Positions 34,490 through 46,799 are shown, numbered from the stretch's first letter. The stretch is 64,000 nt of DNA from Siphonodentalium dalli (GCA_032622095.1 CP136068.1:116857509-116921508); one strand, 5' to 3'. Translations and numbers: made by a program. The notes: generated by a model from the sequence alone, not told the origin.

Positions 34490-35320
34490 TCCGCGTCGTG
34501 GTATGGATTCATCGCTGGCTTAACTGTGTGTAACGTTGTGTCTATAGTCATATATAATAAATTCGGCGATCAAAACCAATGTGAGATTAGGATGGGTACT
34601 GTATACTCGTGAAACCGAAAGATCACAAAGACAATGCCATTCTTAACATTTATGGCGGTTATATAATTAATTATTTTATTGAATAAATATTTAGTGCCCT
34701 TTTAAGACATCTGATGTCAACGGGGCCTGTCTAATACGATTTCGGGTCAAATTACCTCTATATACAAATTTTCAGTTCCGATGGTCAAGCCGTTTCTGTG
34801 TGAACGATCAGTGCGCGCCAGTAGATAAAACCCAATTGCATGAGCCTTTCAAATTTGACACTGCGTGTCCTAGTAGTCCCTCATGTGAACATGTACTATT
34901 CAGACTGCATAATCCATTATGTAATATTAAATCGGTATAACTTCAGTTACGCGCGGTCTATCACAAATATTTTCGGCAGCGTGCTCAGTGGATCAGCGGC
35001 GATCGATAACGATAAAAAATCTACACCGGCGTAATCCTTTAACCATTTAATGTGTATACGGTAATAATAGTGTTATGAGTTGCGTGTTGTTTCAACCAGT
35101 CATAATTACACATATGACTTTTGAGAATCTTTGCATTTTATTTTGTAATCTGTGGCATTAATAAATTCCCTGTAAATACTTAACTTGTTTTGTATAGTTG
35201 GTGTCGATCCGACATGTTGGCCGGTTTCTATTCGACGAGCCATGTTTTAGCACTACATGTACATACATTAGTCTATGCCGAGAATGTCTCGATAGCTGCA
35301 TGTAGCACGGGGGTTCTAAA
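34490..35320. other. No feature recognised
   Basis: This stretch is AT-rich with isolated short ORFs. Nothing in it recurs in the window. Confidence 0.4.
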
Positions 35321-35329
35321 ACCGTAGGT

Positions 35330-35550
35330 GCTTGGTGGCTCAGTTGACAAGGCGCATTGTATATTAGGCCAACATACATTAAACCGTCTATACCGATAGC
35401 GAAATTGGTTCCAATCCCGACCGACGCGGATTTATGATCCATGCAAAGGGAAGGTAACCTGATTCGTGTATCTGGGCAAGTTTGTCCGTTGATTTCCGGG
35501 GATCGGTGGTTTTTACGTGCATTTGAGTGATAAGATAAGATAAGATAAGA
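35330..35550 (+). mobile_element. tRNA-derived SINE, family A (copy 2)
   Basis: The head is GGTGCTTGGTGGCTCAGTTG (A-box-like), with GGTTCCAATCCC (B-box-like) after an extended middle. The body matches copy 1: TTATGATCCATGCAAAGGG, GTATCTGGGCAAGTTTGTC, TTTTTACGTGCATTTGAGTG. The tail is (GATAA)4 at about 35528-35549, shared with the 3' end of the LINE fragment on the other strand. Confidence 0.75.
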
Positions 35551-36063
35551 CATTTAATGCAAAATACACCTAATGGGCAGTTGCACATATAATAAATACA
35601 ACATATATCAACATAAAGAATAATTTAACATGAGTAATCACATACGATATGCATATATGTTCTCGTGAATTTACTGTCAAAATCTCAGGTATACATACTT
35701 GCTTTTGTTAGATATATGTATATTGTCTCGAATGGTGAAGAAAGACCAGATCATGTCGCTTACAACGTTAAAGGTTGCAATTTGTTCATTCTGCATTATA
35801 AATCTGTACTTCTCATAATTTGTCATTTCTAAGAAATGAGGGCACGTTGTAATTATGTCCTTTACATAAGTTTCACGAAAACTTTCGTGGGCCTGACATT
35901 CTAAGATGAAATGATATTCTGACTCAATTTGTTTTGAATTATGTGATATACCGGTAAAATAAATCATCGTTGCTGTCTTTACACCACCCAGAAAACCGAC
36001 AACGTCGTAATATGGCGTAGTGACTGAAGTGACGATAAACCCGAACAAACCAAAACCATCCAA
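35551..36063 (-). pseudogene. Non-LTR retrotransposon 3' end, minus strand
   Basis: The minus-strand ORF (36063-35677) contains IESEYHFILECQAHESFRET, then NYEKYRFIMQNE, the same C-terminal signature as at 21613. An untranslated tail runs to about 35551 and meets the (TTATC)n repeat. The upstream reverse transcriptase domain is absent, so the copy is 5'-truncated; the last 128 codons are open, suggesting a younger copy than the one at 21.6 kb. Confidence 0.75.
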
Positions 36064-36067
36064 AATC

Positions 36068-36590
36068 GCTGGTCTGTACCCAGATCATGCCATGAATCTC
36101 TAATCTGGCTAACGCCCGTAGATATCATATTCCACAAGTACAAAACATGGGAACTTTTTGAAGTTTTGACAGGGAACCTTATAAAGTCTAAAATATAACG
36201 CGGGGAATATATTTCTACGTTATTACCTGATCCTTACAGGTGATTGCATACTTTACCGTGGTATTTGTGAGCCGATATCACAATAAACAATGAATTCATT
36301 AACCAGGAGAAATACGATAATTGTAAGCGACGCAAAGCAAAATCGCTCACAAATTTATTTAAATCGTGAAAGTTCGAGTTGGGACCTTCACCAACAGTGA
36401 TGTACATTATTATGGAACACATAATAACTAAGAAATATATTCCCCGTGTTATTTTTTCGACTTTATAATGTTCCCTGTCAAAACTTCAAAACGTACCAAG
36501 GTTTTGTACTGGTGGAATATTATCTCTATATACGGGAGTTAGCCAGAGTAGAGATTCTTGGCATGGTCTAGTCTGTACCCAGGACTAGAA
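36068..36590. repeat. Foldback with about 115-bp arms
   Basis: GGTCTGTACCCAGATCATGC, GAATCTCTAATCTGGCTAAC and AAAACATGGGAACTTTTTG on the left face AGTTAGCCAGAGTAGAGATTC, GGCATGGTCTAG and AAACGTACCAAGGTTTTG on the right. Both inner borders carry AATATATTCCCCG/CGGGGAATATATT. A piece (AATATTCTACCAG...AAACCTGGGAACC) also occurs at 25797-25831. Confidence 0.7.
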
Positions 36591-36599
36591 CTGGGAAGA

Positions 36600-37080
36600 T
36601 AAACGCAGGAAACATTACTCACACACAGAAGCATGCACTCACGGTATAATGAGTAAACGCGAGTAGAACATCACTGGAACTCTCAGTGGACGAACGCATG
36701 AAGCGAAGCACATGAATCACGATCTAATTTAATGGGCCGTCAGTCTCATGGATTATTCAAACGCTTCTGTTCATTTTATTAATTTCATCAAATGGTTCAT
36801 TGATTACCTGTGTGAGCAACGAGCATCTTCACCCTGATCACAGTTTATTGCATGGCGTTTATATCAGCGACTGTCCGATGTCATGATAGCACTCAACATT
36901 TATTATGTACCCAACATCTTTTAACCCATTCTATACTAAATTAATTATCTCATTAAGTTTAAAGTACACAATGAAACAGTATACAAGTACAGCTGTGTGC
37001 TAAATTTAGCACAAAACTAAACCAATATCAGAAAGCTGTCGACCAATCAGAAGGCTCGGTTTCTGGGTGAGGTTTAACAT
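36600..37080. other. No feature recognised
   Basis: No repeat or exon was identified in this stretch. Confidence 0.4.
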
Positions 37081-37190
37081 TACAGTGTATGAGATTTTGG
37101 TGAAGCATAGGTCTCTTCGTATATGGGTTGATTGTGTATGAGATTTTGGTGAAGCATAGCTCTCTTCGTATATGGGGTGATTGTTGTTCG
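37078..37190 (+). repeat. Two-copy tandem duplication, about 54-bp unit
   Basis: TGTATGAGATTTTGGTGAAG then CATAGGTCTCTTCGTATATG is repeated immediately with one G/C difference. Confidence 0.9.
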
Positions 37191-37630
37191 TCTTACCTGT
37201 AACTAAAGTATACTATTTGAAATTTAAGAATTGTCAGACTGTTGGGTAAAGTTATAGACATCTTCGCAGCTCACATAAAATAAACCGATGCCTCAATATT
37301 GTGCACATGACTAAACATAATCATTCTGGTGTAACAATACCATACTTTAGAGCACAATCCCATTGTTACAATCGTTCCCTGATTCTTGGTAAAGCACACC
37401 AACTCCCAAAGCTGGCGAAGGAATAGTTCAGTGATTATCCCATTGTTATATAGGCACACGCAACTCATAACAACAAAATCGCACGGGCGTTTCAAAGTGG
37501 GACCAGTCCCAGGGATGTTGTTTCGGACATATCTATTCACATACAACGGCGATAAGTTCATGTTAATCACGTTATTGGGCGTGGCTAACCGGCTATTGTG
37601 TCCAATCGCGGCCATGGTCTGTTCCTTCGA

Positions 37631-37957
37631 TCACATTGTGATGGTTACAGTTATGCCCTGTGCCAATCCATTCTCTTATATATGCGAGTCGACCATAGGT
37701 AGCCTCGCATATATAAGAGAATGCATTGACCTAAAAAAAAAAAAAATTTACCATTTTTTCCTTACATTCTTTAACAATTTTATAATTTTTTCTGACATTT
37801 TTTAACAATTTTTATAATATTTTTCTACATTCTTTGACAATTTTATCATTTTCAATATGTGTTAAGCCAATGCATTCTCTTATATATGCGAGGCGACCTA
37901 TGGTCGACTCGCATATATAAGAGAATGCATTGGCACAGGGCCGTTTTGTTGGGTAAA
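37631..37957 (+). mobile_element. Left-truncated piggyBac-like MITE with module, type II
   Basis: It starts within the family at ACATTGTGATGGTTACAG and ends TTGGGTAAAGGG before TTAA. The palindromes are at 37663-37729 (the left one with changes in both outer ends) and 37867-37933. The spacer contains three diverged copies of a 33-40-bp AT-rich unit (TACATTCTTTAACAATTTTA). GTCTGTTCYTTCGATC occurs on both sides (37618 and 37977). Confidence 0.85.
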
Positions 37958-37969
37958 GGGTTAAGGCAA

Positions 37970-38880
37970 GTGCTTGTCTGTTCTTTCGATCGCAATTTAC
38001 GAACACAAGAACGGCTCTTGACGAGGCGCGACGGCGGGGAATGATTGGCGCGACATTGAACGTATCTACATCATTGATGACATATTCTTGTCAGCCAATG
38101 CTATATGAATTTGATTTTATCGCACCTTGGCGTATATGACTTTCGTCTTATTGAGTTAGTAGTAATTGGGTTCCTGGATCGGAGACACGGATCGAAGATA
38201 AACGTTGCCTCGCCTTTGGCTGGCCTGGAGACGTGTGTTGAGTGAGTTAACCAAACGAAGCACCACGGCTATATATTTGGTTCTAAATTACACATGTAAT
38301 CCACCAGTGGTCATTGGGTCATAACTATGCAATTCCATTGGTTCCTCACATTGGTGATAACAATATAGAACCATATATGGCTAATTCAGTTCCCAATATT
38401 TGTTTTCTGTGTAGCGTGAAAGAAATTTTCGTATCCATGTTAGTTGAGGTCGCAAGGGTTACCTATGTTTCTAAAGTTTCTTTTTCTTGCGCAGTGTTTT
38501 GTCATTTCCTGGAAAATGAAGATGTGGTTAACCAAACTACTAAATGCACAAGTTGTAAAATAGATATACCAGAATGCACGAGTCACAGGGTCAGTGAGAG
38601 GTGTTTCAATGTATCGCAGTGTACGCGAAAAATTCTCAGTTGATATCGGAATGTCCTATTTGTCTTTTAAGTAATGGAGCTCTGGGCTGTCCATCAACTC
38701 TGCCAAAGCTTGAAATTGTTTTCCAACTTTCGGCCTTGACGAGAAAGAGAGTCAACAGAATCACCACAATGTGATCACACTATTAAGAATGGTCTGAGAT
38801 AAACTTGGGTTTACGTATGTGCAATGATATACACATCGGAATGCACCAAGAATATGTGCAGATATTGAATGTACATGACT
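37970..38880. other. No assigned gene; one Cys-rich ORF
   Basis: An ORF at 38314-38643 has a plausible acceptor inside (tttcttgcgcag near 38492) and a downstream Cys-rich part (CTSCKIDIPEC). I recognise no domain and the codon pattern is not convincing. Confidence 0.35.
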
Positions 38881-38887
38881 CATTTAA

Positions 38888-39118
38888 CCCTTTTTGTACT
38901 AAATGGGCCCTCCCGCCAAGTTAAAAAAGTGTACATCAGCATGGGTTATTATTGATTTGGAGGGATGTACAGGTAATATAATCAGACGACAGATAATACA
39001 AGTGCAGAAGGAGTCCTATTTATTGAGGGAATGTTCAGATAATAAGTTCAACAAACTTATTATCTGAACAATTCATATGGGATAGATACTCATCAATGAG
39101 AGTTCAGTATAGAAAGGG
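38888..39118. mobile_element. piggyBac-like MITE, family T, intact ends
   Basis: CCCTTTTTGTACTAAATGG to CAGTATAGAAAGGG, flanked by TTAA at 38884-38887 and 39119-39122. The centre is a hairpin, TTCAGATAATAAGTTCAAC facing TTATTATCTGAAC. Confidence 0.8.
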
Positions 39119-39344
39119 TTAACATGATAATATAGGTCGATATATACAAGAACAATCCCTATACAGACTTATCATTGCATATAAATTATATGTAAAGAGT
39201 GTGCGATAAGCAAAACACTCAACACCGTGACGATGTTTTTGTGAGAGTGGTTCGCCGTGAACCACTCAACACCGCTTGAGTTGCGAGGATTAGCAATAGC
39301 TATGGTGTAATATAAAGTTATTATACAATGTTGTGTACAGTGTG

Positions 39345-39830
39345 TTTTTCTTGTCCAGGTTGTGGTGAAAAGTCATATTGGACGAGACACGCATTGTCGA
39401 GTCCAATATGACTTTTCACCGCAACCTGGACGAGTACAAGAAAAACTCACACTGTACACAACATTGTATAATGAAATTTTTATTATCCATCTGTATGTTT
39501 ATCCAAATTTTGGGAGTAAAACTTTTGTGGTTATTTTTGGTATCTGTCGGCACTTAATTCTCTATAAAAGTCTGTATTTGTTCATCAGAAAGCATGATTT
39601 GGAACAGTAAACACGAAAATGAAAACAAAACTCAACGCGGAAGTGAAACGTCTGCTAAATCCACCAGTGTTGAGCGCGCATCACAATTTCACCGACTCAT
39701 TTCGCAATAGTTAATTCGTGACGTCACAGAGTCCCGATAAAAAAGTAATATTGCACAGTTGGGAGTCCAATATGACATTCGGGAGTCCAATATGACTTTT
39801 TCCCGGATTACCACGTGGCGGCTTTTGCCA
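39345..39830 (+). mobile_element. Repeat family O (copy 1) with terminal hairpin
   Basis: A hairpin at 39335-39472 (ACAATGTTGTGTACAGTGTG facing CACACTGTACACAACATTG, with GAAAAGTCATATTGGAC inside) is followed by about 350 bp that match 56946-57440: TTTTGTGGTTATTTTTGG, CTCTATAAAAG, GAAACGTCTGCTAAATC, and GGGAGTCCAATATGAC twice. Both copies keep an ORF in the same frame (CRVQYD..PQPGRVQEK), though this may follow from their similarity. Confidence 0.75.
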
Positions 39831-39910
39831 AATCAGAAATGGTGTTAGTTAAGGGATGGATAATAATCAACATGTTAGTGGCAGTATTATCCAAACCTCA
39901 ATATACGACC

Positions 39911-42110
39911 AGGAATCACAGCGATTCACCACGGGTCACCACGAACACTCTAAATATACACAACATGGAATCACAGCGACTCACCATGGGTCACCACGAA
40001 CACTCTACTAAATATACACAACATGGAATCACAGCGACTCACCATGGGTCACCACGAACCCTCTAAATATATATAGCACATGGAATCACAGCGACTCACC
40101 ATGGGTTTCAGCGAGCCCTCTAAATATATACAACATGGAATCACAGCGACTCACCATGGGTCACCGCGAACCCTCTAAATATATATAGAACATGGAATCA
40201 CAGCGACTCAACGTGTGTCACCGCAAGCCCTCTAAATGTATATACAACATGGAATCACAGCGACTCACTATCGGTCACCGCGAACCCTCTAAATATATAT
40301 AGAACATGGAATCACAGCGACTCACCATGGGTCACTGCGAACCCTCAAAATATATATAGCACATGGAATCACAGCGACTCACCATGGGTTTCAGCGAGCC
40401 CTCTAAATATATACAACATGGAATCACAGCGACTCACCATGGGTCACCGCGAACCCTCTAAATATATATATAACATGGAATCACAGCGACTCACCATGGG
40501 TCACCGCGAACCCTCTAAATATATATAGAACATGGAATCACAGCGACTCACCATGGGTCACTACGAACCCTCTAAATATATACAACATGGAATCACAGCG
40601 ATTCACCACGGGTCACTGCGAACCCTCAAAATATATATAGCACATGGAATCACAGCGACTCACCATGGGTTTCAGCGAGCCCTCTAAATATATACAACAT
40701 GGAATCACAGCGACTCACCATGGGTCACCGCGAACCCTCTAAATATATATAGAACATGGAATCACAGCGACTCAACGTGGGTCACCGCAAGCCCTCTAAA
40801 TGTATATACAACATGGAATCACAGCGACTCACTATCGGTCACCGCGAACCCTCTAAATATATATAGAACATGGAATCACAGCGACTCACCATGGGTCACC
40901 GCGAACCATCTAAATATATACAACATGGAATCACAGCGACTCACCATGGGTCACCGCGAACCCTCTAAATATATATAGAACATGGAATCACAGCGGCTCA
41001 CCATGGGTCACCGCGAACCCTCTAAATATATATAGCACATGGAATCACAGCGACTCACCATGGGTTTCAGCGAGCCCTCTAAATATATACAACATGGAAT
41101 CACAGCGACTCACCATGGGTCACCGCGAACCCTCTAAATATATATAGAACATGGAATCACAGCGACTCAACGTGGGTCACCGCAAGCCCTCTAAATATAT
41201 ATATAACATGGAATCACAGCGACTCACCATGGGTCACCGCGAACCCTCTAAATATATACAACATGGAATCACAGCGACTCACCATGGGTCACCGCGAACC
41301 CTCTAAATATATATAGAACATGGAATCACAGCGACTCAACGTGGGTCACCGCAAGCCCTCTAAATGTATATACAACATGGAATCACAGCGACTCACCATC
41401 GGTCACCGCGAACCCTCTAAATATATATAGAACATGGAATCACAGCGACTCACCATGGGTCACCGCGAACCCTCTAAATATATATAGAACATGGAATCAA
41501 AGCGACTCAACGTGGGTCACCGCAAGCCCTCTAAATATATATATAACATGGAATCACAGCGACTCACCATGGGTTTCAGCGAGCCCTCTAAATATATAAC
41601 ATGGAATCACAGCGACTCACCATGGGTCACCGCGAACCCTCTAAATATATATAGAACATGGAATCACAGCGACTCAACGTGGGTCACCGCAAGCCCTCTA
41701 AATATATACAACATGGAATCACAGCGACTCACCATGGGTTTCAGCGAGCCCTCTAAATATATAACATGGAATCACAGCGACTCACCATGGGTCACCGCGA
41801 ACCCTCTAAATATATATAGAATATGGAATCATAGCGACTCAACGTGGGTCACCGCGAGCCCTCTAAATATATATATAACATGGAATCACAGCGACTCACC
41901 ATGGGTCACCGCGAACCCTCCACATATACAACGCGGAATCACAGCGACTCAACGTGGGTCACCGCGAACCCTCTAAATATATAGAACATGGAATCACATC
42001 GACTCAACGTGGGTCACCGCGATCCCTCCACATATACAACATGGAATCACAGCGACTCATGCACCATGGGTCACCGCGAACCCTCTACATATACAACGAG
42101 AATCACATTG
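39911..42110. repeat. Satellite, 56-57-bp unit, roughly 38-40 copies
   Basis: The unit is ACATGGAATCACAGCGACTC then ACCATGGGTCACCGCGAACC, CTCT and a variable AAATATATATAG linker. Three sequence classes alternate: the common one, one with GGGTTTCAGCGAGCC, and one with CAACGTGGGTCACCGCAAGC. Between 41168 and 41840 the third class recurs every 165-170 bp, a three-unit higher-order repeat. Since 57 is divisible by 3, long ORFs arise by chance. Confidence 0.95.
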
Positions 42111-42732
42111 CATACAGGTACATGTAGGTGTACCATTTCCACACATTGTCATCTTCGCGGTCATTAAAATGTTTGAACAATTATAAGTCACGATAAGACA
42201 ATTAACAATATATATAGTTAATACTATTATAAAATATATCGAAATGTCGTAACATATTGTAAGTAGTGGGTGTTTTGTGTCGATTCTCAGTGATTCGCCG
42301 TGATTCTTAAATGTGTGATCCCTCCTCCGTCTCCACGATTTGTGTTTATTAAATTAATCTGCTCCGCGCAGCCCAAGTCACCATGGATAACCGCGAATTT
42401 ACCGTGAATCCAGGTCATTCACAGTGGATTAGGTGGTCCCCGGTGTTCAGTGTTTTATTTATCGCACACTCTTTAACTATACCGTTACTCACCTGTGCAC
42501 ACATACGTATATAAGACAAGCGGTCTTTAGTTTGACCATATCAAGAATATGCATGTATTGACCACGCAGGAACACTATTGATTGTTTCAATCTAATTGTC
42601 CGTTTAAATTTAGTAACATCTCGCTTTTGTCACGTTTTGCCACTTATAATGCGACATATACGCTCTTTATTTGTGTCGTACGTGTATCAGACTAAATAAC
42701 AAAACTAACATATTTCTATACGCCTGCTTTAA

Positions 42733-43364
42733 AGGGGTACTGTACACAGAGATAGGCAATTTTTTGTATTTACTCCCATTGACATAACTTTCAAGTTAGA
42801 TTGTGTTCGTGTTATATGAGTTTCGTATAAACCTAATTTAGCGACGAAAATATTGATCTTGGAAATAAAAATAATACGATTTCAAACTACGCGCCATGTT
42901 TTTGACCTTCACCGGAGAAGACGCAGGTTGCATGATGAACCGGAAGTTCAATTAATGCCTGCAATCTCTTCCATCGAACAATCTCACCCCCTATAAAAAT
43001 ACTTGACGCTTTATGAATCTTGTTTCTTCTCTTTTTTTCCAAATTGGTTATAGCGGGACTTCCTTTTGCATGTAACATGTTTTGTTCGCAACTCAATAAT
43101 GTTCGTCGTAAACGGCCGTCGATAAAAAACACCCAACATGTGAGATTTCAAGAACGGTAACTCGTACTGGCATAATTCTCCATTTTATGACTCCAGCCAT
43201 AAATGATTTTATATTAAATAATTCAATTTTACTTTTGTGGTAGCCTGTTTACCGGAACGTTTTCAGTAGACATCGTCGACTCAAATACGTTATTTTAAAA
43301 TATAATATTGATATTAGATCGCAATTGTTACCGGGAATTTATTGAAATTGGCGTACAGTACCCT
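42733..43364. mobile_element. TTAA-flanked MITE, family C (copy 1)
   Basis: The ends AGGGGTACTGTACAC and GTACAGTACCCT are flanked by TTAA (42729-42732, 43365-43368). The right half (TATGACTCCAGCCATAAATG, CGTCGACTCAAATACG, ATTGATATTAGATCGC) matches 45895-46088. The 81-residue minus ORF at 42887-43132 is not conserved in copy 2. Confidence 0.8.
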
Positions 43365-43629
43365 TTAACAGCGGGACGCATTCCGTTTTTTATATGTTCG
43401 TTTGTCCATGTACCCGATACGGACCTCCAATATACTGTAGTAAAGGAAAATTGTTAAGTTATACCCGCTAATACTGCTTACCAATCTGACGCTCAAAATT
43501 GATTCACTGCAACCAACGAAGTAACACTTCTTCAAGTATCAGCCCGTACTTACTTCTTTGGCTGTGGTGAAGCAATTTTGGCATGTCAGCAGATCATAAA
43601 CAATTACTGAATGTACCATTTTAGAAATA

Positions 43630-43805
43630 TCAATGCCGACTAAAATGTACATGTACTCGTAAATCTAATATAGAGTGCTGGCTGTTGGACTTTATATAAA
43701 CCAATGCCGACTACAATAAACTCGTAAATATAAAAAATCAAGTGTTGAATGTGGTACTTTAGACATACTAGTGCTGGCTAAACTGTAATCGTAAATCTAA
43801 AAAAC
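43630..43805 (+). repeat. Three-copy tandem repeat, 65-80-bp unit
   Basis: AATGCCGACTAAAATGTAC / CTCGTAAATCTAA / GTTGGACTTTATATAAACC recurs three times with strong divergence. It runs into the AT-rich spacer of the next module. Confidence 0.6.
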
Positions 43806-44093
43806 TATAATTTGTTTCTTACATTCTTTAACAATTTATATATTTTTTTTACTTATATTCTTTAACAATTTTTATATTTTGTTTCATTATTTCTGACATT
43901 CTTTAACAATTTTTTATAATTAAAAATAAAAAATTCTTACATTTTTTAACAATTATAAAAAATAATATAAAATATGTTAGGCCAATGCATTCTCTTACAT
44001 ATGCGAGGCGACCTATGGTCGACTCGCATAGATATGATAATACATTGGCACAGGGTTTTCGCAAACATCCAGTAAGCTCCCGTCATGAAAGGG
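43800..44093 (-). mobile_element. piggyBac-like MITE (CCCTTTCATGA end) with one palindrome
   Basis: The right end is TCATGAAAGGG followed by TTCA (decayed TTAA). The palindrome lies at 43982-44048, with changes in the right arm, next to CACAGGGTTTTCGCAAAC. The spacer holds four diverged units with TTCTTTAACAATTTTTATA. The same end occurs inverted at 62488. Confidence 0.75.
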
Positions 44094-44564
44094 TTCAACC
44101 GCATGCGTCAGGTGTCAGATGATGCGATTCTATCTCTAATTAGCAGTAAAATACAAATAATTGATGATAAACGAGAATGTCGCATGCATATGATATATCG
44201 TATAAGGGGGTCTCAAAATAAAAAAAACAATTACGGATTACAACCAGAGAGAGCTATTTGTGGAAAATGTCTGTATATAACTCGAAAATGTTATCTAATT
44301 ACACCGCAAGCACACATTGGAAACTGATTAAAAATTAAAGTGCGCTAGACATTTCATCCATAAACACACACACTCGATTGGGATCCCCGTTGCTGTATTT
44401 ACCAATGATTTATATACTGCCCTTTTCCTCCTGGAATGATTTATATACCGCCCTTCTCGCCCTGACATTCTGTCTATTATATGTGATGCGCCAAGCAAAT
44501 TTCAACTATTAAAGCGATATTACACAACGTGGTGGGAATACAGAATTGTACCAACCAGACTCAA

Positions 44565-44655
44565 TTACGAAGATGAGGCTACAGACATCTTGAACTGAAG
44601 GGTTTGCCGATAAATCGCAACCCGGATGGTGATGAATGCGACTTCGATCAATGGG
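44565..44655 (+). repeat. Direct repeat, about 90 bp (partner 46195-46285)
   Basis: AATTACGAAGATGAGGCTAC, AGACATCTTGAACTGAAG and GGTGATGAATGCGACTTCG match 46192-46280 closely. The pair is 1.63 kb apart and brackets a family C MITE among other sequence. Confidence 0.8.
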
Positions 44656-45528
44656 CGATCGTATTACAGGGAGAGAACTCATGGTCAGAGGACCTGCCGA
44701 CTTCCGGTTATATAATGTTTGCATTATAACTCTCGATTCATTTCCTTCCCTATGGTGTAAACATCCAAATAAGTGTGGAATTGTTACAAAGATCCCACTC
44801 TTGAGTTGTGCACTTATTGTCATATCGCTTACGTTAATTTTCTAATATCCAGCCACAAGATTCACAAAAAGTATATATAAACGAAATGTAAGATGTAGCT
44901 TGTGTCAAAGCTAATGCTTAAATGAAGCCGTTTACATTACAACCGGAAATGAAGCGATCCTCTGAATTAGCCACCTATCGGCCAGACTAATATGGGAAAT
45001 AACCGCAATATTGTCCCCCATTAATCACAGACGCACTGTTGTTATATTATTCAAGGGTTGCTAGGAATGCCGCAGAAGCGAGGGTCAGTCCTAAACCACT
45101 GGTATATACACAAGCGATGCATTTTCTTGGGTACACATTGTAGAGTATATATATCACAAGGACACTAAGATAGTCAACTAAATATAAAGAAGATTTATCA
45201 GTAGCATGGCGAGGGAAAAATTAATTTGAAACGATGCTCACATTTTAGGTAGTGTATGACCAAATGATAGCAATGATGAAGTATCCAGCAAAAGGCAAAA
45301 ATTGCACGATAGAGTTATAAATCACCACAAGGATACTGTTAACACAATTAACAGATGTATATTAAATTGACCGTAACCTTATGTCGGGTCTTAATAATTT
45401 AGAAATTAATTTAAAGCGTATGCAAAGGGCCGAATAAAATGTATAGCCAAAGGGTTTAATTTAGAATATGCGAATGTTTCAGGAGAGGAAAGCATAATGT
45501 ATGTTTGTATAGTCTTAAAGGGATACTG

Positions 45529-46088
45529 TACTCAAATGTTGTTGTTGGTTTCTATAGTCTCTAAGTCGTAGAATAAGGTAACCAGACTGCCATTAATTGA
45601 AAGTCTGTTGAGTACGAAGTAATGTTATGGATGGCAGATTAGCCGGTATGCGAAAATACAAATTGTCGTTGTCGAATAATTTGTGCATAGTTTCCAAGCA
45701 AATGTATAAAATAAGTGTTATATTATATGCATGCTATTCCCATAATACTTATTTATGTTATTGTTTAGTCACTAGTCAGTGAGTGGCTTGGGTTTACGCC
45801 CCGTGTCGACATATATTTTTACACGATCATGTGTGCCACGCGTTGTCCAATCCACTATCCTTTAATTAATTTGATTACATCATGTACTCGGAAATTCGTA
45901 ATTTAATTTATGGCTCCAGCCATAAATTAAATATATTTCAAATTATTAACCTTGATTTTAAGATAACCTATTAACCTGAACGCTTACAGAATACATCTTC
46001 GACTCAAATTACTTATTGTTCTATATATTATCGATATTAGATCGTTGTTATTACCGGGAGTTTATTGGAAATGACGTACAGTACCACT
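45529..46088. mobile_element. TTAA-flanked MITE, family C (copy 2)
   Basis: AGGGATACTGTACTC to GTACAGTACCACT is flanked by TTAA at 45525-45528 and 46089-46092. The right third matches copy 1 while the left interior is largely different, so either copy may be a composite. Confidence 0.75.
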
Positions 46089-46194
46089 TTAAGAACGGTG
46101 TGTAAACGTTCAAAAAGTCAAAATATCACCGATAGCATCATCAGTTAATAGCCCGGTGGCGATTCATCTAAGCGAATAACCACCGCTTTTCGGC

Positions 46195-46285
46195 AATTAC
46201 GAAGGTGAAGCTACAGACATCTTGAACTGAAGGCAACGTCGATAAATCGTAACCCGCATGGTGATGAATGCGACTTCGATCAATT
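46195..46285 (+). repeat. Direct repeat, about 90 bp (partner 44565-44655)
   Basis: Second copy of the block. A minus-strand and a plus-strand ORF overlap it but neither has domain support. Confidence 0.8.
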
Positions 46286-46680
46286 CATCACAGACGTACT
46301 GCGGTAAATGCCTGCGGTTTCTTGAGTTGTTTTTCGGTTCATCTAACCAGACGCGAGGTTTAGCAATCCACAATGCCATATATGTGGCAGCCAATCAATC
46401 AGATATCGATGACGTCAGCTATGCACAATGCTATTCCATTCTATGACCTGCTGATAGCTTCTCAGTCTCGGGTGTTTTCATATCTTCAATATCTTCGTTC
46501 CTTTGCACTTCAAATCATTGATAGCATTGAATGTATTTAGTAATCTGCTGAGATGTGTTTTTTACCTCAATATGTTGTGGTCTATAGGTAATAAATTTAC
46601 CATGTATTATTGGACCATGTATGTGATAATCTCACCGATCTACAGTGAAGACAGAAACTAAATCAGGGACAAACAAAATA

Positions 46681-46706
46681 GAGAGAAAGCGAGAGAGAGA
46701 GAGAGA

Positions 46707-46749
<43 letters not shown>
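46681..46749 (+). repeat. (GA)n microsatellite
   Basis: About 69 bp of GA repeats with two interruptions (AAGC, GGG). Confidence 0.95.
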
Positions 46750-46751
<2 letters not shown>

Positions 46752-46799
46752 GGATGGGGAGAAAATAAGAGAGAATTAAAGACGAATCACAGTCAGATT

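Larger units (their letters stand above)
39194..42474. mobile_element. 3.3-kb element with inverted ends enclosing a satellite array
   Basis: AAAGAGTGTGCGATAAGCAA then AACACTCAACACCG at 39194-39227 is matched inverted at 42441-42474 with three differences in 34. TATA-like bases lie just outside both ends. Inside are GTGATTC/CACAGCG-type motifs, a family O element (39345-39830) and a 2.2-kb satellite array. The arrangement suggests a non-autonomous transposon whose core has expanded in tandem. The superfamily is unknown and no protein is encoded. Confidence 0.65.

Noticed and set aside
41491-41976. 161-residue repetitive ORF as a repeat protein gene
   Set aside because: It is satellite sequence whose 57-bp unit happens to be a multiple of three; neighbouring units carry stops and frame shifts, and there is no start or splice context.
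39194-42474. The satellite as a centromeric array
   Set aside because: Only about 2.2 kb is present and it is bounded by inverted repeats and ordinary dispersed elements; nothing in the window supports a centromere.
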